DNA from: CAYYMX01 sp964473045
Lineage (GTDB): Bacteria > Pseudomonadota > Alphaproteobacteria > Methylaequorales > Methylaequoraceae
Direction: 5' to 3'
Length of the DNA: 39,343 bases
Assembly (NCBI GenBank): GCA_964473045.1
Contig: CAYYMX010000005.1
Coordinates: 1 to 39,343, forward strand
Below the pieces are notes generated by a model. That model was not told the origin of the DNA, ran no database searches, and saw only the letters and a program-made list of their open reading frames with translations. The translations under genes and the position numbers were made by a program. Each line of letters opens with the position of its first letter. Positions within the stretch are counted from its first letter, which is position 1. Shown piece by piece: positions 6,765 through 13,842 of this stretch.

Positions 6765-7902
6765 GGGAGTTAAATCTAACACCATACCTTCTATAAATAA
6801 ATTCTGGAGGAGCTCTCCTTGCTTCTTCCGCAGCCATCGAGAAAATATCATTATGCATTGGGGATATAGAGCAAGCAGGGTCTGTATTTTTTGCATCACC
6901 AGTCAAGGCCATAGCTTGACATCTGCACCCACCCCAATCAATTTCTTTTCTATCACATGATTTACAAGGTTCAGGCATCCATTCTGTTCCTCTATATAAA
7001 TTAAAAGCTTCAGAGTTTTCCCAAATCCATTTCAAACTTTGTTCTCTTACATTGTCAAACTTTAAGTGAGAAATTGTTTCAGCGGCATGACACGGTAATA
7101 CATCACCCTTTGGATTCAAATTCATAAATCTTCTTCCCCATCCTCCCATACAGTTCTTAGGATGTTTTGCATAATAATCTGGGATCACATAATCAATAAC
7201 TAATTTTCCTTTTAAATCAACTCTTGCTTTTTCAACAATCTTAGTTGCATGGTCTAATTGTTCAGGAGTTGGGATAAATGCTGCTCTATTTTTCAGAGCC
7301 CATCCGTAATATTGAACTTGAGCTATTTCAACCCTTTCGGCATCTAAATCTAATGCCATCTGGATAAATTTCTCTAAGTTATCAATATTTTGTCTATGAA
7401 TCACACAATTGCATGTAAGTGGCAAATCTACATCTCTCACCCATTTAGCAACTTCCAGTTTTTTAGCATGACCTCCTTTATATCCACCTATCCTATCAGC
7501 ATTATCCTTTTCAGTATCTTGGAAAGATAATTGGACATGCTCAAGCCCAAGTTTTTCAAGCTTGTTCAATCTATCTGGATTAAGCAAAACCCCCGAAGTA
7601 ATAAGGTTGGTATATAGTCCCTTTTTAGAACAGTGTTCAACGATATCTTCAAGATCATGCCTAACTGTTGGCTCACCTCCTGAAAGGTGAATTTGATGTA
7701 TTCCCATTTCAACAGCCTGATCAATAACTGAAGCCCATTCCAAAGTAGTCAGTTCTCCTGTTTTTTTTTCAAGTTGAACTGGGTTTGAACAATATGGACA
7801 TTGAAGGGGACATCTATGTGACAACTCAGCTAACAAAGCCAATGGTGCTTGAATTCCATGATCAGAGGCTTTTTTTAACCCATTTCCATTTGTTTTAATC
7901 AT
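6757..7902 (-). CDS. pqqE: PQQ biosynthesis radical SAM enzyme PqqE
   Basis: This 381-residue cytoplasmic enzyme makes the first carbon-carbon bond, between Glu and Tyr of PqqA bound to PqqD. The radical SAM cluster is C31-P-L-Q-C35-P-Y-C38, and SGGEPTVR is the SAM-binding loop. The C-terminal SPASM domain has CMGGWG, PCHAAET, PCKSCDRKEI, GGCRCQA and DPAC, enough cysteines for the two auxiliary clusters. Length and motifs are normal for the family. The start overlaps the pqqD stop (ATGA). It is the last gene of pqqABCDE. Confidence 0.97.
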   Translation of the reverse strand: MIKTNGNGLKKASDHGIQAPLALLAELSHRCPLQCPYCSNPVQLEKKTGELTTLEWASVIDQAVEMGIHQIHLSGGEPTVRHDLEDIVEHCSKKGLYTNLITSGVLLNPDRLNKLEKLGLEHVQLSFQDTEKDNADRIGGYKGGHAKKLEVAKWVRDVDLPLTCNCVIHRQNIDNLEKFIQMALDLDAERVEIAQVQYYGWALKNRAAFIPTPEQLDHATKIVEKARVDLKGKLVIDYVIPDYYAKHPKNCMGGWGRRFMNLNPKGDVLPCHAAETISHLKFDNVREQSLKWIWENSEAFNLYRGTEWMPEPCKSCDRKEIDWGGCRCQAMALTGDAKNTDPACSISPMHNDIFSMAAEEARRAPPEFIYRRYGVRFNSPI

Positions 7903-8186
7903 TCTTCTATAAATCCCTTATCTGAAAGTTCTTGTAACATATCCTTAACATCAGAAAGTATGACATTTGCTGGGGCATTAAATTTTTTACTAAGCTCAGT
8001 TGAGATAATTTTTACAGTTTTTTTTCCATCAACTAGTTTAAGTATTTCAACAGCAATTTCATCAGGTTTAACAAGCCTTTCAGGAGCTAGAATTACCCAC
8101 TCTTTCCTTGGTTTGTTATATTTAAACCTAACATGTTTTGGAAACTTAGGAATAATATTTTCTCTTATTTCTAATATATCAGTCAT
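7899..8186 (-). CDS. pqqD: PqqD, peptide chaperone for PqqA
   Basis: This 95-residue protein of the RiPP recognition element type binds the PqqA precursor and presents it to PqqE. The family signature RFKYNKPRKEWVILAPER (about 21-38) and the following winged-helix part with AVEILKLVDGKKTV are intact. Its start overlaps the pqqC stop by one base (TAATG) and its stop overlaps pqqE, so the three genes are translationally linked. Confidence 0.95.
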   Translation of the reverse strand: MTDILEIRENIIPKFPKHVRFKYNKPRKEWVILAPERLVKPDEIAVEILKLVDGKKTVKIISTELSKKFNAPANVILSDVKDMLQELSDKGFIEE

Positions 8187-8914
8187 TATTTACAATTATG
8201 ATATGGCGGTTTGTTTTCAATATAAGCTAACCACATGCAATCAGACATTGTCCAAAGAACATCAAGTTTAAATTGAAGAACATCAAGCATCGATTCTTGC
8301 TGTTCTCTAGTTTTATAATAATCCAAGGTTATCTCAAGGCCCATCTCTACATCTCTTCTTGCTTCTGTTAAACGCTTATTAAAATATCTAAATCCTTTTT
8401 CTTTTTCAATCCATGGATATTTTTCTGGCCAGTTATCAATACGATCTTGATGTATTACTGGAGCAAATAATTCAGTTAATGATGAACTTGCAGAAACTTG
8501 CCAAGGATTTTGTTTGGCAAAATTAATGTACGCATCTATAGCAAATTTCACTCCTGGCAAAAGGTATTTATGCATTAAAAGATCATCTCTAGGTAGTCCA
8601 ACTGAATCACCAAGTTCCAACCAAGCTTCTATTCCGCCAGAATCTTTACCATTACCATCATGATCAATTATGCGCTGGATCCAATCACGCCTTATATCTC
8701 GATCCCAACAATTTGACAAAATAGCTGCATCTTTAATTGGAATTGCAACCTGATAATAAAAACGGTTTGCTACCCAACCTTGTATAGCATTTTTATCCAA
8801 TTTTCCTTCATTCATAAGTATGTTAAATTCATGGTTCCTATGATAAAACCTTGATTTTTCACGAAGTTTTTCTTCAAATTCTTTCTTTGTCCATGGTTTT
8901 TTTACACTAGTCAT
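8186..8914 (-). CDS. pqqC: Pyrroloquinoline-quinone synthase PqqC
   Basis: This 242-residue protein has the all-helical heme-oxygenase-like fold. It performs the last step of PQQ synthesis, ring closure and eight-electron oxidation, with no metal cofactor. Typical stretches are WVANRFYYQVAIPIKDAAIL (about 48-67), RIIDHDG, and the aromatic C-terminal helices ending FKLDVLWTMSDCM. The size is normal for the family. It lies 23 bases after pqqB and overlaps pqqD. Confidence 0.96.
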   Translation of the reverse strand: MTSVKKPWTKKEFEEKLREKSRFYHRNHEFNILMNEGKLDKNAIQGWVANRFYYQVAIPIKDAAILSNCWDRDIRRDWIQRIIDHDGNGKDSGGIEAWLELGDSVGLPRDDLLMHKYLLPGVKFAIDAYINFAKQNPWQVSASSSLTELFAPVIHQDRIDNWPEKYPWIEKEKGFRYFNKRLTEARRDVEMGLEITLDYYKTREQQESMLDVLQFKLDVLWTMSDCMWLAYIENKPPYHNCK

Positions 8915-8937
8915 CTTTATATTTCATTCTCACTTAT

Positions 8938-9870
8938 TTAAAGAACAATCTCCATCCCATCAAAACTAACTTCCCAACCATTTTCTTCAGCGTATTTTCT
9001 CTCAGATGAATTTCCAAGTAAAATAGGATTTGTTGTATTGATATGTATGAATATTTTTCTTTTAACATTTAATTCTTTAAATGCTTCGATAGAACCATTT
9101 GCTCCAGAATTATTCATGTGACCCATTCTTTGGCCAGTCTTTTCACCTACTTTACTTAAAGCCATCTCATCATTTTTCCACAAGGTGCCATCAAAAAGAA
9201 TCATTTTTGCACCATCAATTTTTTGAGCTAAATTTTGTGTCATTTTGGCACATGCAGGTACATAATAAAAAAACTCTTTTTCATCTTTTGAAGAAATTTT
9301 TAATCCAATAGTATCACCTTCTTTGGTGCCAAAATTCTCCCCTTTAGACTCATCTTCTAGCCACAATGCTATTTTACCAGGAACTTCAAAGGCCTCAACA
9401 AATAAACCTACTCCTTTTCTGTCTTTATTTTTTAATTCAATCTTTTCATTCATTGACATTTCACGTCTATCAACATAATCAGCATTTAAAACATTGAAAA
9501 TTGAATTTGCTTTCAATACAGAATGGACCCTTTGGTGAGCATAGATCGCTAGGTTCTGTCTTTCCCTTAACGTTAAAAGTCCTGCCACATGATCCACATC
9601 TCCATTTGTTAGAACCACACCACTTATAGGACTATGTCTTAAGTCTTTTTTTGGATGCATTTGTTCATTTTTAAGAATTTGTGAGCCTAAATCTGGAGAG
9701 GCATTAAACAAAAACCATTCATCATCGTTAGCTGTTACAACTATCGATGATTGTGTTCTCGGTGAAGTTCCTGGTTCACGACTTCTTACCGCTTTGCTTA
9801 CATCAGAATTACAATTCCATTGTGGTGAACCTCCACCTGCTCCAGACCCTAAAACTAAAACTTTTAACAT
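8938..9870 (-). CDS. pqqB: PqqB, metallo-beta-lactamase-fold PQQ biosynthesis protein
   Basis: This 310-residue protein starts with the family hallmark LGSGAGGGSPQWNCNS (about 7-22). VLTNGDVDHVAGLLTLRE provides the Asp-His pair of the metal site. PqqB is reported to act as a hydroxylase on the tyrosine part of the cross-linked Glu-Tyr intermediate. It starts 120 bases after pqqA, beyond a hairpin that probably limits its expression relative to pqqA. Confidence 0.96.
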   Translation of the reverse strand: MLKVLVLGSGAGGGSPQWNCNSDVSKAVRSREPGTSPRTQSSIVVTANDDEWFLFNASPDLGSQILKNEQMHPKKDLRHSPISGVVLTNGDVDHVAGLLTLRERQNLAIYAHQRVHSVLKANSIFNVLNADYVDRREMSMNEKIELKNKDRKGVGLFVEAFEVPGKIALWLEDESKGENFGTKEGDTIGLKISSKDEKEFFYYVPACAKMTQNLAQKIDGAKMILFDGTLWKNDEMALSKVGEKTGQRMGHMNNSGANGSIEAFKELNVKRKIFIHINTTNPILLGNSSERKYAEENGWEVSFDGMEIVL

Positions 9871-9927
9871 ATCTCAAATTTAAATTCATATGGTTAACAA
9901 ATATTTGATTTCATATCAAAAACAACC

Positions 9928-9966
9928 AAAAAAATTGCCCCTCAAGCCAAATTAGACTTAAGGGGC
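9928..9966 (-). terminator. Terminator/attenuator between pqqA and pqqB
   Basis: Read leftward, GCCCCTTAAGTC (9966-9955) pairs with GGCTTGAGGGGC (9948-9937) over 12 pairs with two G-U wobbles and a six-base loop. A run of seven U residues follows. It begins 24 bases after the pqqA stop. A partial terminator here would give much more pqqA than pqqBCDE message, which suits a peptide consumed one per PQQ. Confidence 0.85.
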
Positions 9967-9990
9967 TATCTTTTTTAGCTTAAGCTGAAA

Positions 9991-10068
9991 TTACTTCTCA
10001 GCGCAAGCGTAAGAGTTGATTTCTAGACCAACAGCGATCTCAGAAATCATTGGTTTTGTCCAAGCCAT
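9991..10068 (-). CDS. pqqA: PQQ precursor peptide PqqA
   Basis: This 25-residue peptide lies just upstream of pqqB in the same direction. It reads MAWTKPMISEIAVGLEINSY followed by ACAEK. Glu16 and Tyr20, in the E-x-x-x-Y spacing, are the two residues cross-linked by PqqE and turned into PQQ. A strong Shine-Dalgarno AAGGAG (10079-10074) lies five bases before the ATG. Codon choice (GCT, GGT, AAC, ATC) is biased like xoxF, which fits high expression. There is a leader hairpin upstream and a terminator downstream. Confidence 0.95.
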   Translation of the reverse strand: MAWTKPMISEIAVGLEINSYACAEK

Positions 10069-10093
10069 AATTTACTCCTTTGTTATAGTTTGG

Positions 10094-10116
10094 ATAAACC
10101 CGCAATGCGGGCTTAT
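10094..10116 (-). promoter_or_regulatory. Hairpin in the pqqA leader
   Basis: Read leftward, ATAAGCCCGC and GCGGGTTTAT form a ten-pair stem with one G-U wobble and a three-base ATT loop. It ends 14 bases before the pqqA Shine-Dalgarno. No U-run follows on either strand, so a terminator is unlikely. An mRNA-stabilising or regulatory leader stem fits better. A TATAAG box at 10126-10121 could be the -10 box, but no good -35 is visible. Confidence 0.5.
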
Positions 10117-10200
10117 TTAACTTATACAAAAAAAAAATTAAAGAATTCTGATTTAGCTATTCATTTAAAATTCATTTTTGCTTTCAGTCCAAAATCAAAC

Positions 10201-10848
10201 CTACTTAAGGTAAGATGCAATCTTTCTCGACTGATAACCTAATCTTTGTGAAGTAAAAACTGGTTCTTCACAAATGTACTCCGTCAAACGCGTTCTTTGA
10301 TCAAACACTCTGGTATTCCATTCTAATTGAGATGTTGCTTCTAAAACGTCCGGATGTTTTAAATCTAATTTCTCTTTTCTATACTTACGTATACTTTTAG
10401 AAGCTTTTCCAATGGCTTCTCTAAGAGACTCTTGTCTATCAACAAATTTTAAAATGCCAACATACTGTCTTTTTCTATTATCAGAAGCCTTTTGATACAA
10501 GGCTGCAAACAAGAAAGTAAGTTTTTCGCTTTGACTAGCTTTTTTTATTAACCCAACGTAAGTATATTTTTTTGCAAAATCTTCAATGATTTTTATTCCA
10601 TCATCTTCCTTAAGAATTGGATCAGATAATTTATTAACAATTTCTATAATTTCGTCATCCTTCCACCAGTCCTTTAGAGCATTTTCAATAGACGGCCCTT
10701 GCCAAATAGACTGAAGATTTAATTTTGGATTATATACTTGATCACACGGCCATTTCTTGGGTGGTTTTTCGGGAGGATTGCTAAATGAGTTTGACGCAAC
10801 AGCCAAACAAAAAATTAAACAAAAAAGTCTTAGCCGAAAAAAAATCAT
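10201..10848 (-). CDS. Exported two-cysteine protein linked to the PQQ-associated ABC cluster, unknown function
   Basis: This 215-residue protein has a signal peptide at residues 1-23 (cleavage near SFS-NP). The mature domain is mostly helical and rich in lysine. It has two cysteines, C35 in KWPCDQVYNP and C193 in EYICEEPVF, which probably form a disulfide bridging the two ends. LQSIWQGPSIENALKDWWKDD is a notable tryptophan-rich stretch at 45-65. It is the last gene of the leftward cluster that begins at 15111, 18 bases after the cupredoxin-like gene. I know no function. The position suggests a periplasmic part of the PQQ/ABC system. Confidence 0.78.
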   Translation of the reverse strand: MIFFRLRLFCLIFCLAVASNSFSNPPEKPPKKWPCDQVYNPKLNLQSIWQGPSIENALKDWWKDDEIIEIVNKLSDPILKEDDGIKIIEDFAKKYTYVGLIKKASQSEKLTFLFAALYQKASDNRKRQYVGILKFVDRQESLREAIGKASKSIRKYRKEKLDLKHPDVLEATSQLEWNTRVFDQRTRLTEYICEEPVFTSQRLGYQSRKIASYLK

Positions 10849-10866
10849 AATATCACTCCAAAAAAA

Positions 10867-11277
10867 TCATTTAACTACAAACTTCCCAACCATACCTTTA
10901 TTTTGCAATCCTTCAATCTCAAAATCATAATCACCCGGTCTAATTGGAACAAATTTAATTTCAATTTCTCCTTCTCTCTCAAACTCAATCTCTTCTAAAA
11001 CTGGCGCAACAATCTCTACTCCTTCAATTTCAATACTTCTAATCCAGATATTCCTAAAAAAATCTTCGGCTTCTAATTCATACTCTTTAAAACCCATACT
11101 AGAAATTTCTAATCTGTATGCCTTCCCGGTCTCAAGTTCAAACACTTTTTGAGACATTTCATAATCACTTTTCTCCGAACCAAGTTTTAATTCAAGTTTT
11201 TTAGCTCTAATAGATAAATCACCTTTTGCAAAAACATGACATGCAAAAAACAAGAATAAAAAGACGTACTTTGTCAC
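10867..11277 (-). CDS. Exported cupredoxin-like protein lacking copper ligands
   Basis: This 136-residue protein has a signal peptide at residues 1-17. The mature beta-rich domain has the typical last part of a cupredoxin: PIRPGDYDFEIEGLQNKGMVGKFVV, at about 111-135, split here as PIRPGDYDFE and NKGMVGKFVV. The Cys and His that normally lie between the two strands are absent. The mature chain has no cysteine or histidine, so it cannot form a type-1 copper site. It is very acidic (for example VLEEIEFEREGEIEIKF). The stop is 18 bases before the next gene, and the start overlaps the permease stop. Its role is unknown. A protein-protein or non-copper metal-binding function is possible. Confidence 0.78.
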   Translation of the reverse strand: MTKYVFLFLFFACHVFAKGDLSIRAKKLELKLGSEKSDYEMSQKVFELETGKAYRLEISSMGFKEYELEAEDFFRNIWIRSIEIEGVEIVAPVLEEIEFEREGEIEIKFVPIRPGDYDFEIEGLQNKGMVGKFVVK

Positions 11278-12086
11278 TTTGCTCCTCCTTTTTTTTGTAA
11301 AGATCCTCTACCAGGATCATATCCCAATATTGACAAAAACAAAAACACTACACTAAAAATAATAATACCTAGCGCATATTCAATATTAAATTGTGAATAA
11401 AGTGAGAAACGAATTGTTTCAACTGCATAAGTAAAAGGGTTGTAAAAACAAACATAGTACAACCATTCACTTGTTTCTTCTATTTTCCACAATGGGTAAA
11501 GCGCAGAAGAGGCAAAAAACATTGGAAATATAACAAAATTCATTACTCCGGCAAAATTCTCTAATTGTTTAATTGCAGATGAAAGAAACATTCCAAGTGC
11601 ACCTAGCATTAGTCCCGAAAATAAAAGGGCAGGCAAAACTGTAAAATATCCTGAGATTGGAGGTATAATTTCCCAAACCATTGCTAGAATTAGAAAAGCA
11701 TAAACTTGTAAAATAGATACAAAAACTCCTGCTAGAAGCTTAGAAATAAGCAAAAACCATCTAGGAATTGGACTAACTAACATAGTTTTCATACTTCCCA
11801 TTTCTCTATCATAAACCATCGAAAGAGAGCTTTGCATTCCATTAAAAAGTTGTATCATTGCAATTAACCCTGGAGCTATATAGACTTCATAAGGTATATA
11901 AGTTTCGTATGGCGGAATTATAGAGACACCTAAAACTGACCTGAAACCAGCAGCAAATATTCCCAGCCAAACTAATGGCCTAACAAGAGCAGAAAAAAAT
12001 CTCTCTTTTTGGTGAACGAACCTTAAGGCTTCTCTAAGAACAATCCCATTAAAACATCTAAAATAAATAACTAAATTCACAGTCAA
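11274..12086 (-). CDS. ABC-2 type permease of the PQQ-dehydrogenase-associated (PedC-like) system
   Basis: This 270-residue inner-membrane protein has about six hydrophobic segments, and PFTYAVETIRFSLYSQF is the conserved ABC-2 stretch near the end. Its start overlaps the ATPase stop by four bases, so the two form one transporter. ABC-2 permeases of this family sit beside PQQ alcohol dehydrogenases. In Pseudomonas putida the related PedA1A2BC system was linked to growth with scarce lanthanides. The transported substrate is not established. Confidence 0.88.
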   Translation of the reverse strand: MTVNLVIYFRCFNGIVLREALRFVHQKERFFSALVRPLVWLGIFAAGFRSVLGVSIIPPYETYIPYEVYIAPGLIAMIQLFNGMQSSLSMVYDREMGSMKTMLVSPIPRWFLLISKLLAGVFVSILQVYAFLILAMVWEIIPPISGYFTVLPALLFSGLMLGALGMFLSSAIKQLENFAGVMNFVIFPMFFASSALYPLWKIEETSEWLYYVCFYNPFTYAVETIRFSLYSQFNIEYALGIIIFSVVFLFLSILGYDPGRGSLQKKGGAK

Positions 12087-12805
12087 ATTCCCACAAGTTT
12101 ATTAAAAGCCTCTCTTATATTTTCTGTTTTTGTCTGTTTAACTATTTTCGAAACCTCTCCAGACTTTAAAATTTTTCCTTGATGAATAATTATTACTTTT
12201 TCACCTTTATCTATTTCATCAATCAAATGTGTTGCCCACAATACGGCTATTTTTTTTTCCTTACAAAGCTCCTTAACATGTTTGAGAATCAACTGTCTGG
12301 AATCAATGTCTAATCCCACTGTTGGTTCATCTAACAAAAGTAATTTTGGCTCGTGCAGAAGTGATCGAGCAATTTCAACTCTTCGCCTTTGACCGCCTGA
12401 TAAAGATCTTATTTTTATTTTCATTTTTTCAACTAAACCTATTCGATTGATTTCCTTATCAATCTTATCTTGTGCATCTTTTTTACTTATCCCATGTAAA
12501 GAAGAATGATAATGAAGATTTTCTTTGATGCTAAGGTCTAAATCAAGAGTTGGTTGCTGAAAAACCACACCTATATTCTTAAGAGCTTCCGTTGATTGAT
12601 CTCTAACATCATAACCGTATATTCTTATTGAACCAGTTTTGTTATTGTAAAGTCTTGTAATCAAAGAATATAAAGTCGTCTTACCAGCACCATTTAGACC
12701 AAGTAAAACTGTGAAATCCCCAGGACTTATTTTCAGCGTGACTTTATCAAGGACTTTAAAGTCTCCAAATCTATGAGTTACATCTTGTATTTCTAAAGCT
12801 TGCAT
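12083..12805 (-). CDS. ABC transporter ATPase of the PQQ-dehydrogenase-associated (PedB-like) system
   Basis: This 240-residue cytoplasmic ATPase has Walker A GLNGAGKTT (36-44), a Q-loop in VVFQQPTLDLDL (about 80-91), signature LSGGQ (135-139), Walker B LLLLDE (155-160), and the switch histidine in WATHLIDE. It powers the permease coded four bases downstream. It lies 40 bases after the propeller gene. Confidence 0.93.
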   Translation of the reverse strand: MQALEIQDVTHRFGDFKVLDKVTLKISPGDFTVLLGLNGAGKTTLYSLITRLYNNKTGSIRIYGYDVRDQSTEALKNIGVVFQQPTLDLDLSIKENLHYHSSLHGISKKDAQDKIDKEINRIGLVEKMKIKIRSLSGGQRRRVEIARSLLHEPKLLLLDEPTVGLDIDSRQLILKHVKELCKEKKIAVLWATHLIDEIDKGEKVIIIHQGKILKSGEVSKIVKQTKTENIREAFNKLVGI

Positions 12806-12845
12806 TTTTAATTTTTAAGAGCTATTTAGCTCCAATTTATCAAGG

Positions 12846-13811
12846 TTATGGAGTTACAACAACACCCCAAGGAAATCTTCCTACTTTTACAGATTTTTTT
12901 ACTTTTAGTTTTTCCACATCAATAATAGATACATCATTGCTAACACCATTCGTACTTAACAAAGTTTTTTGATCAGATGTAAATGCCATTTGCCAAACTC
13001 TTTGCCCAACTAGGAGATACTTAATTAATTCTTTTGTTTTTTGATCTATCACGGCAATTCTATTGGCTGGACCTAGAGCAATAAAGGTATATTTTCCATC
13101 ATTGGTATGCCTTATCCCAACTGGTTGAATGCTTTCAGCATTAACACCCGGAATTTCAAAACCAATTGTTTCAGTAACTTCTTTAGAAGTTGGGTTAATA
13201 ATCTTCACTGTTCCGCCAATTTCTGCTGAGACCCAAACTTCCTTATCATCTGGAGTAAACATAGCTACTCTAGGGCGCTGATCAACTAGGACATTCTCTA
13301 TAATTTCAAGAGTTTTCGTATCTATAAAATGTGCCATGTTAGTTGTTTCAGAGGTATTAACAAGCACAGTGCCATCATTAGTTAAACCCATTCCTTCTGG
13401 TTCTACTCCAACTGGAATATCATCAATTATCATTTTATCATTCATATCAACAACTGTTACCATAGCATCATCCTCATTAGCTATATACAACAAGGAATCA
13501 TCGGGTGAAAGAATAAAAAGTTCTGGATCTGGCCCTGAAGGTAAGTGATACTTTAATTTGAGGGTAACAGCTTCTCTAACTTCAACCCTATCGTCATCAG
13601 ATGCACAAATTAAAACTAGTTTTCCATCCTTCGACATTATAATTCCTCTTGGTCTTTGCCCAACATTAATTGTTTTAATAACTTTCTGCTTGTTAATATC
13701 AATTACACTCACAGTATTATCTTTTTCATTAGTTATGTAAGCAAGGTTTGCAAAGGCACTTTCAACCAATAAAAAAGTATAAAGCAGACTTGAAATACAA
13801 AAATTTTTCAT
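12846..13811 (-). CDS. YVTN-type beta-propeller protein of the PQQ-dehydrogenase-associated ABC system
   Basis: This is a 321-residue exported propeller. The longer reading frame opens at 13880, but the ATG at 13811 gives a clean signal peptide (MKNFCISSLLYTFLLVESAFA), so I use that start. It has about seven repeats of the form YITNEKDNTVSVIDI..VIKTINVGQRPRGI, with recurring VGQRP, VGVEPEG and VGRFPWG turns. Members of this family are coded with PQQ-dependent dehydrogenase ABC systems and lie in the periplasm. They are expected to scaffold or bind a ligand rather than act as enzymes. It is preceded by the binding-protein gene with a 31-base gap. Confidence 0.9.
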   Translation of the reverse strand: MKNFCISSLLYTFLLVESAFANLAYITNEKDNTVSVIDINKQKVIKTINVGQRPRGIIMSKDGKLVLICASDDDRVEVREAVTLKLKYHLPSGPDPELFILSPDDSLLYIANEDDAMVTVVDMNDKMIIDDIPVGVEPEGMGLTNDGTVLVNTSETTNMAHFIDTKTLEIIENVLVDQRPRVAMFTPDDKEVWVSAEIGGTVKIINPTSKEVTETIGFEIPGVNAESIQPVGIRHTNDGKYTFIALGPANRIAVIDQKTKELIKYLLVGQRVWQMAFTSDQKTLLSTNGVSNDVSIIDVEKLKVKKSVKVGRFPWGVVVTP

Positions 13812-13842
13812 CACTTTTATAGTTGATAATGTATTATATAAA

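Noticed and set aside
7960..8271. 103-codon plus-strand frame across pqqD/pqqC
   Set aside because: Antisense shadow of two clear pqq genes, with no ribosome site or domain.
10094..10116. Rho-independent terminator reading
   Set aside because: The stem is good but no U-run follows on either strand. A pqqA leader stem is more likely.
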